DNA of 52,893 nt from Nonomuraea sp. PA05 (GTDB lineage: Bacteria; Actinomycetota; Actinomycetes; Streptosporangiales; Streptosporangiaceae). Location: the NCBI RefSeq assembly GCF_008086045.1, contig NZ_VSEY01000066.1, forward strand, positions 1 to 52,893, read 5' to 3'. Position numbers and translations under genes: made by a program. How positions within the stretch are numbered: position 1 is the first letter of the stretch; the number at the start of each line of letters is the position of its first letter. This document shows, one piece after another, positions 25,880 to 34,448 of this stretch. The notes under the pieces are model-generated. The model did no database searches. It was not told the origin of the DNA and was given only the letters and a program-made list of their open reading frames with translations.

Positions 25880-26636
25880 GCGGATGCTCGAAGCCGCGCT
25901 CCGACATGCGCCTGGCCACCTCCATCAGGTCCGCCCTGAATTCCTCGACCCGCTCGTCGGTGAAACGCACGGTCGGCCCGCTGAGCGTGAGCGCGGCGAC
26001 CGTCGCCTTGGATCCGCCGGTCACGGGGACGGCGACCGCCGACAGCCCTGGCTCGCGCTCGCCGTGGCTGATCGCGTACCCGTCGCGCTCGGTCCGCGCG
26101 GCCCACTCCCGCAGTGCCGCCACATGCCCCTCCCCGTACGGCGAGGCGCGCGCCACCCGTTCGAGCAGCCGTTCCGGCGCGTCCTTGAGCAGCACCTTCG
26201 AGGACGCGCCCGCCCACAGCGGCAGCTCGTCGCCCACGCGCACGACGTGCCGCAGCGGCTGCGGGCTCTCCTGCTGCGCGATGCAGACGCGGTGCACGTC
26301 GCGCAGCACGTACAGGTTGACGGTCTCCCGCTGCCGCGCGCCCAGCTCCCGCATGAGCTGCACGGTCTCCGGCGGCAGCTCCCAGGCGTTGCGGGCCAGG
26401 TGCGCCCACCGCCACAGGGCCGGGCCCGCCGCGTAGCCCTTCGGCGTGGCCCACAGCAGCCCCATGTGCTCCAGCGTCTGCAGCATCCGCAGGGCGGTGG
26501 TCTTGGCCAGCCCCGTCTCGTCCACCACCTCGCGGATCGTCAGCGTCCGCCGGTCCTCGGTGAGCAGCGACAGGATGTCGAACGCCCGCTGCACGCTGCG
26601 CACGCCGCCGGCGTCTTCAGCCTGGTTCGAAGGCAC
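25872..26636 (-). CDS. IclR family regulator
   Basis: The 254-aa product has the IclR winged helix (VRSVQRAFDILSLLTEDRR...LTIREVVDETGLAKTTALRMLQTL) and the C-terminal ligand domain ending RMSERGFEHPL. The GTG at 26636 follows GTGAGGA; the TTG at 26666 has no ribosome site. IclR proteins often control aromatic or glyoxylate-type catabolism. No obvious target gene is adjacent other than the convergent MFS and the downstream LacI gene. Confidence 0.9.
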   Translation of the reverse strand: MPSNQAEDAGGVRSVQRAFDILSLLTEDRRTLTIREVVDETGLAKTTALRMLQTLEHMGLLWATPKGYAAGPALWRWAHLARNAWELPPETVQLMRELGARQRETVNLYVLRDVHRVCIAQQESPQPLRHVVRVGDELPLWAGASSKVLLKDAPERLLERVARASPYGEGHVAALREWAARTERDGYAISHGEREPGLSAVAVPVTGGSKATVAALTLSGPTVRFTDERVEEFRADLMEVARRMSERGFEHPLT

Positions 26637-26753
26637 GGGATCCTCACTCGTCGGTCGAATGGTCAACTGCCGCTCACCCTCTCACGGGTACGGAGCGCCG
26701 GAGGGGTCGGCAGGTCAGTACGCATATTTCGGACTCCTGAGCAGCGCTCGTCC

Positions 26754-26768
26754 CGGAAATCGATTCCG
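26754..26768. promoter_or_regulatory. Possible LacI-family operator
   Basis: CGGAAATCGATTCCG is a near-palindrome centred on ATCGAT, 51 bases upstream of the LacI gene. LacI proteins usually bind such CG-centred palindromes and control themselves. Symmetry is off by one base, so this is tentative. Confidence 0.4.
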
Positions 26769-26818
26769 CGTGAGCGTCTGGGCGCGGAGGCCGCCGCCGA
26801 TGGTGGACACTTGCTGCG

Positions 26819-27793
26819 ATGCCCACGATCTACGACGTCGCCCGCCAGGCCGGCGTCTCCGCGGCCACCGTGTCCCGGGTGCTCAACGGCCGGCGCACTG
26901 TCGATCCCGAGATGGTCGCCCGCGTGCTGACGGCGGTCCGCGAGCTGGGCTACCGGCCGAACGCGGTGGCGCGCAACCTGCGCCGCAGCCGTACGACGCT
27001 GTGGGCCGTGATCGTCCCCGACATCGGCAACCCGTTCTTCACCTCGACGGTCCGCGGCATCGAGGACGTCGCCCAGCAGGCCGGCTACTCGGTGGTGCTG
27101 TGCAACAGCGACGAGAGCCCCGCCAAGGAGGAGACGTACGTGGCGGCGGCGCTGAGCGAGCAGATGGCGGGCGTCATCATCGCCTCCTCGGGCAGCGTCA
27201 AGGCGGCCAGGTGCCTGCTCGACTCGCCGGTCCCTGTCGTCGCCATCGACCGCGAGCTGCCGCGCGGGGCCGTCGACACGGTCGTGGTGGACAACGAGGA
27301 GGGCGCCCGCGCGGCCACCCGCCACCTGCTGGACGCCGGTTACTCGCGGGTCGCCTGCGTCACGGGGCCGGAGGGCGTCAGCACCGCCGACCTGCGGCTG
27401 CGCGGCTACACCGCCGCCCTGGGCGGCGCGCCCGTGGTCGTCCGGACGGACTTTCGCGAGCAGGGCGGCTACGACGCCATGGCCGCGCTGCTGTCGTCCG
27501 CCGCGCGGCCCGACGCGGTCTTCGTGGCCAGCAACCTGATGGCGGTGGGGGCGCTGCGGTGCCTGGCCGACCGGGGGGTGGAGGTGCCAGGGCAGGTGGG
27601 GCTAGTCGGGTTCGACGAGATCCCGTGGGCGGATCTCGTCCGGCCGTCGCTCACGACGGTGGCGCAGCCGACGTACGAGCTGGGCCGGATGGCCGCCCGT
27701 CTCCTGGCCGACCGGATCGCCGCGCCCGCCGCCCGTCCGGCCACGGTGGTCCTGCCCACCGAGCTGCGTCCCCGCCGGAGCAGCGTCCGCTGA
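26819..27793 (+). CDS. LacI family transcriptional regulator
   Basis: The 324-aa protein opens MPTIYDVARQAGVSAATVSRVL, the LacI helix-turn-helix, followed by the hinge RPNAVARNLRR and a periplasmic-binding-like sugar domain (VIVPDIGNPFFTS to LVGFDEIPWADL). The hinge AvARnLr supports minor-groove binding. No sugar transport genes lie nearby. A glycan-type palindrome at 29638 upstream of the secreted protease could be a target. Confidence 0.92.
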   Translation: MPTIYDVARQAGVSAATVSRVLNGRRTVDPEMVARVLTAVRELGYRPNAVARNLRRSRTTLWAVIVPDIGNPFFTSTVRGIEDVAQQAGYSVVLCNSDESPAKEETYVAAALSEQMAGVIIASSGSVKAARCLLDSPVPVVAIDRELPRGAVDTVVVDNEEGARAATRHLLDAGYSRVACVTGPEGVSTADLRLRGYTAALGGAPVVVRTDFREQGGYDAMAALLSSAARPDAVFVASNLMAVGALRCLADRGVEVPGQVGLVGFDEIPWADLVRPSLTTVAQPTYELGRMAARLLADRIAAPAARPATVVLPTELRPRRSSVR

Positions 27794-27908
27794 GCGGGCG
27801 TCCGGTCAGATACCGATTTCCGCAGTTCAGAGCGGTGGCGGGCGCCTTAGACGCATGAAAAGGGGTTGCGGGTTCGGCAGCCCTCGATGCCAGCTCTGAC
27901 AGCACACC

Positions 27909-27934
27909 GTAACCGCTGGTTACGTTGAGTAACC
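27909..27934. promoter_or_regulatory. GTAACC palindrome plus extra half-site
   Basis: GTAACC-gct-GGTTAC (27909-27923) is a perfect 6-3-6 palindrome, followed by another GTAACC at 27929-27934. It lies about 65 bases upstream of the small secreted protein gene and is likely a regulator-binding region. Confidence 0.65.
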
Positions 27935-27999
27935 ATCGCGATCGGCAAAGTCAACACAGGACAAACCACGGCCCCCTCCACTCACAGAGAGGCATCTCC

Positions 28000-28224
28000 A
28001 TGCGTCAATCAGCCCGCATCGCCACCCTCGCCCTCGCCGGCGCGTTCGCGCTCGCCGCCGTCGCCGGGCCGGCGGCAGCGACCATCCCCAGCGGTATCGA
28101 CGCGCTCAACGGCAACAACGTCCTCAACGGGAACAACCTCTGCCTGCAAGACGTCGACGCGGCCGGCGTCGGCGTCAAGGTGCCGATCGGCTCGGTGGAC
28201 TCCCCCGGCTGCGCCCAGCGCTGA
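28000..28224 (+). CDS. Small secreted NGNN protein
   Basis: The 74-aa protein has a clear Sec signal peptide (MRQSARIATLALAGAFALAAVAG to PAAA) and a mature part of about 47 residues. It contains two NGNN motifs (LNGNNVLNGNN) and two Cys that could form a disulfide. Asn-rich turns recall surface-active chaplin/rodlin proteins, but the sequence is not one of them as far as I can tell. GAGAGG lies 8 bases before the ATG. It is monocistronic, with an upstream palindrome and a strong terminator. Confidence 0.78.
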   Translation: MRQSARIATLALAGAFALAAVAGPAAATIPSGIDALNGNNVLNGNNLCLQDVDAAGVGVKVPIGSVDSPGCAQR

Positions 28225-28235
28225 CCGGCACGCAC

Positions 28236-28262
28236 GCGGCCCCGGTCACTGACCGGGGCCGC
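28236..28262 (+). terminator. Strong hairpin terminator
   Basis: A perfect 12-bp stem, GCGGCCCCGGTC paired with GACCGGGGCCGC around a 3-base loop, lies 11 bases after the small secreted protein gene. No T-run follows, as is common in high-GC actinobacteria. Confidence 0.85.
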
Positions 28263-28359
28263 CCTTGAGACCCGCGGCGCGGCGTTCGTCCTGGTGCCTG
28301 CGGCCGGCACCGATGTCCGGCACCAGCCCCGCACGCCGCGCCGCGGCCCTACACCCGGC

Positions 28360-29622
28360 TCACAGCCCGTAGCGGCTCTTCAGATGCCGCCACCAGTCCC
28401 GGAACATCCACGCGTCGAACTCCGTGATGGACGACGCGCTGCCCGCCTTCATCAGGAAGCAGCACACGCCGGTCGGCGTCCAGTCGTAGAAGTCGTCCAG
28501 GCCGAACGAGTGCCCCATCTCGTGCAGCAGGATGTGCACGTTGTCGGTGTTCAGGTTGGACAGGTAGTACTCGCTGCCGATCCGCTGCCCCCAGTCACCG
28601 CCGGCGCCGCCGCCGAAGCCGGCGGTCAGCCAGAGCGACATGTCGTAGTGGTGCGAGGCGCCGCCCGGGCAGTTCGGGTAGTTGCCGCTCTGGTTGAAGA
28701 AGCGGCCGCACGCCTCCGCGCACTGGGGCGCGTTCTCGCGGATGTTGTTGACGTAGATGTCCACGGAGGTGTCGCTCCACTGGAGCTGCGCGCGGTCGCG
28801 CACGGCCCAGCCCACCACCTTCACCGGCACGCTGCTGTACGGCCAGCCGTTGTGGCCGACCATGAGGTCCATCCACTTCTTGAACTGACGGGCCAGCGTG
28901 GCGTGGATCTGGTCGCGCTGGGCGGCGGTCACCGAGGCGCCGGTGTCCCAGCGGACGCAGTAGTTGATCGAGCCGCCGTTGGCCATGACCTGGTCCCAGC
29001 CGTAGTTGCGGAAGCCGTACAGGTTCGGGTACGTGCTCTCCTGGTGCTGCCAGACCTCGTTCAGCGGGGTGACCAGGTTGGCCGGCGGGCTCCAGCCCGT
29101 GCCGCCCGGCGAGCCCGCGGTCCACGCCCTGACCTCCAGCAGGCCGACGGAGCCCTGCCCGCTCTGCAGCACGACCCGCAGCCGGGTGGTGCTGACGGCC
29201 GAGGCGAAGGTGACCTTGTTGTAGGCGTTCACGGCGATCGGGTAGCTGCCGGGGATGTCCGCGTACGCGCTGCCGGTCCAGCGCTGCAGCTTCCACGAGG
29301 ACGGGACGCGCACGCCGCCGCCGTCGTCGAAGAAGTACACCTCGGCGGAGATGAGCGGCTGGGCGGCGCTCCAGGTCAGCTCGGCCCACTGGGAGCCGGT
29401 GTTGGGCCAGGTGCCCCAGCGGCGGTTGGCGGTGTCGTTCGAGCTCGGCGGGGTGATGCCGTCGTTGATCGCCGCGACGCTCTCCCAGGGGGAGGTGTAC
29501 GAGGCGGTGGGGGTCGCGGTCGTGGCGACGTTGGTGTCCGCCAGGGCCGGGCGGGCCGGTAACAGGAAGCCGCAGATGAGCAGGATGGGCAGGATGGCCA
29601 GGCGTCTCGTGCGTCTTTTCAC
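28360..29622 (-). CDS. Secreted discoidin-domain metzincin protease
   Basis: The 420-aa preprotein has a Sec signal (KRRTRRLAILPILLICGFLLP to ALA). Residues ~35-165 look like an F5/8-type discoidin (carbohydrate-binding) domain (WAELTWSAAQPLISAEVYFF). The C-terminal domain carries HEMGHSFGLDDFYD, a zinc-binding HEXXHxxGxxD, with a downstream Met in CCFLMKAG as a possible Met-turn. The GTG at 29622 follows GGAGG. The combination suggests a glycan-anchored extracellular protease. A TAGCGCTA palindrome lies just upstream of the start. Confidence 0.87.
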   Translation of the reverse strand: MKRRTRRLAILPILLICGFLLPARPALADTNVATTATPTASYTSPWESVAAINDGITPPSSNDTANRRWGTWPNTGSQWAELTWSAAQPLISAEVYFFDDGGGVRVPSSWKLQRWTGSAYADIPGSYPIAVNAYNKVTFASAVSTTRLRVVLQSGQGSVGLLEVRAWTAGSPGGTGWSPPANLVTPLNEVWQHQESTYPNLYGFRNYGWDQVMANGGSINYCVRWDTGASVTAAQRDQIHATLARQFKKWMDLMVGHNGWPYSSVPVKVVGWAVRDRAQLQWSDTSVDIYVNNIRENAPQCAEACGRFFNQSGNYPNCPGGASHHYDMSLWLTAGFGGGAGGDWGQRIGSEYYLSNLNTDNVHILLHEMGHSFGLDDFYDWTPTGVCCFLMKAGSASSITEFDAWMFRDWWRHLKSRYGL

Positions 29623-29637
29623 GCCGGTCCTCCGTTC

Positions 29638-29651
29638 TGGTAGCGCTAACA
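29638..29651. promoter_or_regulatory. LacI/GntR-type palindrome upstream of the protease
   Basis: TGGTAGCGCTAACA is a near-perfect palindrome centred on GCGC, 15 bases before the protease GTG. Actinobacterial glycan regulators of the LacI family bind TNNNAGCGCTNNNA-like sites, so repression by a LacI protein, possibly that at 26819, is plausible. Confidence 0.6.
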
Positions 29652-29875
29652 TTCGTGGGCCTCGAGAAAGGGCGCGCTTCCTCGAGGCCCGGCTCGTCAG
29701 TTCGCCGTACTACATCGCACGCCCTCCTGGAGCGGGGCGCCCTCGCACGAGACTTGATCGCACGCCCTTGACCGGCCGTCAAATCGGCAGCCAGAGGACC
29801 GCCACCGACCTGGGCGTTCCCGCTGAAACTTTCACAGCCCCCGGATTGTCGGTGCGCCCGCGTAAGGTTCCCGCC

Positions 29876-32800
29876 ATGGCCACGCTCATCGGACGCGAAC
29901 GCCCCGCCGCCCTCCTGCGCGGCGAGATCGAGCGCGCGCTGATCAGCCATGGGGCGCTGGTGCTCGTGGCGGGCGAGGCGGGCATCGGCAAGAGCACCCT
30001 GGTGGCGAGCGCCGCCGGGGAGGCCGTCCGCGCGGGCGCCAGGCTGCTCGCCGGCGCCTGCTGGGAGGGCGAGGGCGCGCCGGGCCACTGGCCGTGGGTG
30101 CAGGTGGTCAGGCAGCTCGCGCCGGGGGCCACGCCGCAGAGCCTGGCGGGGGCCGACGGGGAGGCGTTCCAGCTCTACGACGCGGTGACGCGGCTGCTGG
30201 TGGGCGCCTCGCGGGAGCAGCCGGTGGTGGTCGTGCTGGAAGACCTGCACTGGGCGGACGCCGCGTCGCTGCGGCTGCTGGAGTTCGTGGTGCGGCACGC
30301 CTGGTCCGAGCGGCTGCTGGTGATCGGCACATACCGCGACGGCGAGGTGACCGGCCTCCCGCTCGAAGCCAAGGCCACCACAGTGACGCTGACCGGCCTC
30401 GACTTCGAAGGCGTGCGGCGGCTGGTGGCCCGTACGACGGGCTTGGACCCGGAGCCGGGCCTGGTCGCGGAGATCCACCGGCGCACGGGCGGCAACCCGT
30501 TCTACGTGGAGCAGACGGCCCGCCTGTGGCAGGGCGGCAGCCCGCTCGCCACCATCCCGCCGGGCGTGGAGGCGGCGATCCGGCGGCGGCTGTCGCGGCT
30601 GGCGGGCGGGGTGCTGGTTGTCCTGCGGATGGCGGCCGTGCTGGGGCGCGAGTTCACCCAGGACACCCTCGCCGCGGGCCTGCGGCACGGCGCCCGTCCC
30701 GGCTTGCCCGTCGTCGAGGCGCTCGAACAGGCGGTCGCGGCCAAGCTCGTCGTCTCGCACGGCTCGGGGCGCCACTCGTTCGTGCACGACCTGGTGCGGG
30801 AGACGCTCTACGCCGAGCTGGACGTGCCCAGCCGGGCCGCCCTGCACGCGTCCGCCCTGGTGGCGCTCGACACGGCGCCGCCCGCCGTGCGCGCCCACCA
30901 CGCCTGCCTGGCCGGTGCGCCCGGCGCGGTTGACCTGCTGCTGGCGGCGGCCCGGGATGCCGAGGGGCGGATGGCGGACGAGGAGGCGGCAGGGCACTAT
31001 CGGCGGGCGCTGGAGCTCACGCCCGAGTCCGAGTCGCGGCGGCGGGCGGTGATCGGGCTCGATCTGGGCGTGGCGCAGCATCGCGCGGGTGACAGCGTTT
31101 CGGGGGGACGCAGTCTGGAGGCGGCCTTCGCGGTCGCCCGTCGCCTGGGGGCGCCCGATCTGCTGGCGGTCGCGGCTTTGAAGCTGCACGACGTGTGCGC
31201 CACAGGGCAAGGGCGCTGGGCCGACTTCGCCCACGCCGCCCATCACGCGCTGCTGGGTGCGGGCGGAGGGATGGGCACAGGCGGGGAGATGAGCGCAGGC
31301 GTGTGGACGGGCGCAGGCCCGGAAGTGGGCGTCGGCGGACAGATGAGCGCCGACGCGGGGACGGGCACAGGGACGGGAGCAGGCGCGGAAGTGGGTGCCG
31401 GCGCGGGGACGGGCGCAGGCGGGAGGACGGGCGCGGGCGGGAGGATGGGCGCCGGGATGGGCGCGGGCGGGAGGATGGGCGCGGGCGGGAGGATGGGCGC
31501 GGGCGGGAGGATGGGCGCGGGCGGGAGGATGGGCGCAGACGGCGGCGCGAGCACGCGCGGAGGCGCGAGCGCGAGCTGGGAGACGGGCGCAGGTGGGGGC
31601 GCGAGCGCGGGCTTGCGTGAGGGTGACGACGACCGGCTGAACGCCGCCGCGCGTGAGCTGACCGAGGTGGCCGCCGACCTGGCCAGACAGGGCGCGGACG
31701 ACGAGGCGCTCGCCTACAGCCTCCTGTCCAGACTGGCCGTCATCTGGGACCCGGGCACCACGGCCGAACGCCTGGCGATCACGACGGAGCTGTCAGCGGT
31801 GGCCGCCCGCACCGGCGACGACCAGCTCGGCCTGACCGCCCGTTCCTGGCGCGCCGGAGCCCTGCTGGAGCTGGGCGACCCCCGTTGCCTGGCCGAGCAG
31901 CGCGCGTTCACCACCCGGGCGGAGTCCTCGGGGCTGGCCCTGTTCCAGCACGAGGCCACCGTGCTGCGGGCCATGTTCGCCACGCTCACCGGCCGCTTCG
32001 ACGAGGCGGACACCCACATCGACGCCGCCTACGACCTCGGCGAGCAGCCCGGCATCGGCAGGCAGGACCTGCGCTGGATGCAACGCTGGTCAGCCGCCCT
32101 CCTCAGGGGCCGCTTCGACGTGACCGACGCCGTCCTGGCGGAGATGGAGGCGGCGGGCAGTCAGCACGTCCCGCTCTTCCGGGCGGTGACGGCAGTGCAG
32201 CGGGACGACCTGGCGACGGCGGCGCCACGGCACGACGACGGCGGCGAGACCGCCGGGCGGTGGCGAGACGGCGGTGAGACGGCCGGGCGGTATCCGGCGC
32301 AGATCATGGCGGCGGGCGAGCAGTACCTGCGCTGGATGGCGCCGCTGTGGCTGAGGTTCCAGGCGCAGGCGGCGGCCCGTTCGAAGGACCCGGCGCTGTG
32401 CGAGCGCGCCCGCGCCGCGATCTCCCCGTACGTCGGCCAGTGGGGCGTCACCGCGACCGTCACCGTCGAGGGCCCGTACGCCCACTGGGCCGCCGTGCTG
32501 GACGCGGCCCAGGAACGCTGGGACGACGCGATCGCCGGCTTCACCGCGGCCTACCAGGCGGCGGACGTCCTGGGCGCGCGGCCCTGGTCGGTCGAGTCGC
32601 GGGCCCATTTGGCTCGGGCCCTCCAAGCGCGCGGCGACGACGCCTCGGCGCTGATCGAGCAGGTGGAGCGGGAGGCGGCGGAGCTCGGCATGCTGGTACG
32701 CCTGCCCAGCCCCGGCACCGCCAACGCCTTCCGCCTGGACGGGGAGGTGTGGGCCCTGACCTTCGCCGGCCGCACCGTGCACCTGCCCGACGCCAAGGGC

Positions 32801-33265
32801 CTGGCCGACCTGCGCGTCCTGCTCGCCCACCCCGGCAGGGACGTGCCTGCGGTCGAGTTGCTCGACCCGGCCGGTGGTGAGGTGGTGGTCACGGCGCGCG
32901 GCATGGGCGGTGACGACGTGCTGGATGAGGAGGCCAGGGCGCGTTACCGCAGGCGGCTGGAGTTACTGGACGAGGAGATCGAGCGGGCGGTGGGGCTGGG
33001 CGAGGAGCGTCGTGCGGCCGAGTTCGACGTGGAGCGGCAGGCGCTGCTGGACGAGCTGCGTGCGGCCACCGGGCTGGGCGGTCGTCCCCGCCGTCTGGGG
33101 GACGAGGCCGAGCGTGCTCGTAAGGCGGTCACGAACCGGATCCGCAACACGCTTCGCCAGCTCGACCAGCGGCATCCGGAGCTGGCCGCCCACCTGCGCG
33201 CCTCGGTGTCCACCGGCTCGACGTGCCGCTACCGGCCGGAGACGGAGGTGCACTGGTCGACTTGA
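29876..33265 (+). CDS. Giant AAA/TPR signal-transduction ATPase (LuxR-like group, no LuxR HTH)
   Basis: The 1129-aa protein begins MATLIGRERPAALL, has Walker A VAGEAGIGKST (~31-41) and Walker B VVVVLEDLHWAD (~118-129), then a TPR-like helical region. Residues ~461-580 are a low-complexity Gly/Ala/Met insert encoded by an 18-bp minisatellite. The C-terminal ~150 residues have an LTFAGRTVHLPDAKGL segment and a charged coiled coil (RRRLELLDEEIERAVGLGEE), not a LuxR HTH. Such proteins act as large regulators or sensors. The start ATG lacks a strong ribosome site. The last codons run into a downstream tandem repeat. Confidence 0.85.
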   Translation: MATLIGRERPAALLRGEIERALISHGALVLVAGEAGIGKSTLVASAAGEAVRAGARLLAGACWEGEGAPGHWPWVQVVRQLAPGATPQSLAGADGEAFQLYDAVTRLLVGASREQPVVVVLEDLHWADAASLRLLEFVVRHAWSERLLVIGTYRDGEVTGLPLEAKATTVTLTGLDFEGVRRLVARTTGLDPEPGLVAEIHRRTGGNPFYVEQTARLWQGGSPLATIPPGVEAAIRRRLSRLAGGVLVVLRMAAVLGREFTQDTLAAGLRHGARPGLPVVEALEQAVAAKLVVSHGSGRHSFVHDLVRETLYAELDVPSRAALHASALVALDTAPPAVRAHHACLAGAPGAVDLLLAAARDAEGRMADEEAAGHYRRALELTPESESRRRAVIGLDLGVAQHRAGDSVSGGRSLEAAFAVARRLGAPDLLAVAALKLHDVCATGQGRWADFAHAAHHALLGAGGGMGTGGEMSAGVWTGAGPEVGVGGQMSADAGTGTGTGAGAEVGAGAGTGAGGRTGAGGRMGAGMGAGGRMGAGGRMGAGGRMGAGGRMGADGGASTRGGASASWETGAGGGASAGLREGDDDRLNAAARELTEVAADLARQGADDEALAYSLLSRLAVIWDPGTTAERLAITTELSAVAARTGDDQLGLTARSWRAGALLELGDPRCLAEQRAFTTRAESSGLALFQHEATVLRAMFATLTGRFDEADTHIDAAYDLGEQPGIGRQDLRWMQRWSAALLRGRFDVTDAVLAEMEAAGSQHVPLFRAVTAVQRDDLATAAPRHDDGGETAGRWRDGGETAGRYPAQIMAAGEQYLRWMAPLWLRFQAQAAARSKDPALCERARAAISPYVGQWGVTATVTVEGPYAHWAAVLDAAQERWDDAIAGFTAAYQAADVLGARPWSVESRAHLARALQARGDDASALIEQVEREAAELGMLVRLPSPGTANAFRLDGEVWALTFAGRTVHLPDAKGLADLRVLLAHPGRDVPAVELLDPAGGEVVVTARGMGGDDVLDEEARARYRRRLELLDEEIERAVGLGEERRAAEFDVERQALLDELRAATGLGGRPRRLGDEAERARKAVTNRIRNTLRQLDQRHPELAAHLRASVSTGSTCRYRPETEVHWST
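31429..31540 (+). repeat. 18-bp in-frame minisatellite (GAGGRM codons)
   Basis: Near-identical 18-bp units (GGCGGGAGGATGGGCGCG) run in frame and encode GAGGRM repeats inside the AAA/TPR regulator. The low-complexity zone extends in degenerate form over about 31255-31615. Confidence 0.88.
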
Positions 33266-33267
33266 CG

Positions 33268-33474
33268 CACCCACCGGCCTCCGAGGCGCACCGGTCGGCT
33301 GGACGCTGCCGACCAGATTCCGGGGCGCGCTGGTCCACCTGACGCCACCCACCAGCCTCTGAGGCGCATCGGTCGGCTGGACGCTGCCGACCAGATTCCG
33401 GGGCGCGCTGGTCCGCCTGATCGCCACCCACGAGCCTCCGAGGCGCACTCGTCGGCTGGACGCTGGCGGTCGGT
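33268..33474. repeat. 78-79-bp tandem repeat, 2.6 copies
   Basis: Units start with CACCCACC at 33268 and 33346 and with CACCCACG at 33425; the last is partial. Sequence identity is above 90% between the first two. A degenerate further copy overlaps the 3' end of the AAA/TPR gene (GTGCACTGGTCGACTTGACGC). The gap between that gene and the convergent phosphotransferase is filled by this repeat, and no other gene was seen in it. Confidence 0.88.
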
Positions 33475-33510
33475 GGCGGGGTGCGTCGGTCGGTTCTGGG
33501 CGGTGCCCTG

Positions 33511-34365
33511 TCACCCGCGAGCGTCCAGCTCGTCGCGCCCGATCGCCGCCCGGACCTGGCCGAGCCACTCCACACCCAGCCGCCGCCCGTCCGGAAGCTG
33601 ATCGTTGCGATCCCACCGCCACGCCGTGACCATCGCCCACATGAGCGCCCGGCACTCACGAAGCAACTCCTGATCGGCACCCGCGTAGTGCGGACCGGCC
33701 GCTTCGGGCGCGTGGGCGAGGTCGAACTCGACGGGCCCGCGGCAACACGTCTCAAGGTCGATGAACAGCGGCCCCTCCCGCGTGGCGAGCAGGTTGCCCG
33801 GATGCGGCTCACCGTGCAGGAGCTGATCCCCGGCGCCACCGCGCTCGCTGATGGCCCGGCTCATGTTCCGGAGCGTGTCGGTGAGGAGCTCCCGGTCCGC
33901 GTCCGGGAGCTCCGGGGAGCGGTCGCGGTCCGCCAGGAGGAGCTGGGCCTGTTCGACCCGGTCCGTGAAGTGCGGCGCCGGGACGTCGATCGTGCGCATG
34001 CCGGCGTGCAGCCGTTCGAGCGCCTTGGCGTAGCCGGCCGGCGGGATCTCGTCGGGCGTGGCCGGTGAGTAGTAGGTCCACAGCGTGATCGCGAAGCCGT
34101 CACGCTCGTGCACCCGCGGCTCCACCCGCGGATCGAGACTCGCCACGGGGCTCCCCGCCTCGGCGAGCCGTCGCGCCATGTCGATCTCGAACGCCAGCGC
34201 CTGGTTCTCCACGGGTGCCACGCGGGCCAGGACGTCGCACGGCAGCAGGCGCAGAGCGAGCTTGTTGGAGTTGTTGAGGACGATCGCGTCGTCGGCGGTC
34301 AGACCGAGTGATGCGGCGGTCGCCATCGCCGCTGCTGTGGCTCGTCTGACCTCTGACGCCTGCAT
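33511..34365 (-). CDS. Aminoglycoside phosphotransferase (APH) family protein
   Basis: The 284-aa kinase-like protein has the Brenner motif LLHGEPHPGNLL and the metal-binding FIDLETCCRGPVEFDLA. The usual catalytic Asp of HGDxHxxN is Glu here (HGEPHPGN), a common variant in uncharacterised members. Members phosphorylate antibiotics, sugars or choline-like substrates. Residues NSNKLALRLLP form the nucleotide-binding strand. The start is ATG 34365. Confidence 0.87.
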   Translation of the reverse strand: MQASEVRRATAAAMATAASLGLTADDAIVLNNSNKLALRLLPCDVLARVAPVENQALAFEIDMARRLAEAGSPVASLDPRVEPRVHERDGFAITLWTYYSPATPDEIPPAGYAKALERLHAGMRTIDVPAPHFTDRVEQAQLLLADRDRSPELPDADRELLTDTLRNMSRAISERGGAGDQLLHGEPHPGNLLATREGPLFIDLETCCRGPVEFDLAHAPEAAGPHYAGADQELLRECRALMWAMVTAWRWDRNDQLPDGRRLGVEWLGQVRAAIGRDELDARG

Positions 34366-34448
34366 CGTCGCCCAGCTCCTCTCCCCCTGCGCGCTGCACC
34401 GGACCTGGGCACCCTACCAAGTTGCCGATCTAGAAGGCGGGTGCTGGG

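Noticed and set aside
27925..27999. Longer start for the small secreted protein
   Set aside because: It would add a polar stretch before a complete signal peptide, and GAGAGG precedes the ATG at 28000.
33268..33474. CRISPR array
   Set aside because: Units are direct 78-79-bp tandem copies without unique spacers and there are no cas genes.
33129..33839. Repeat-containing protein on the minus strand
   Set aside because: It joins the intergenic repeat to an antisense part of the phosphotransferase region in the wrong frame; no ribosome site.
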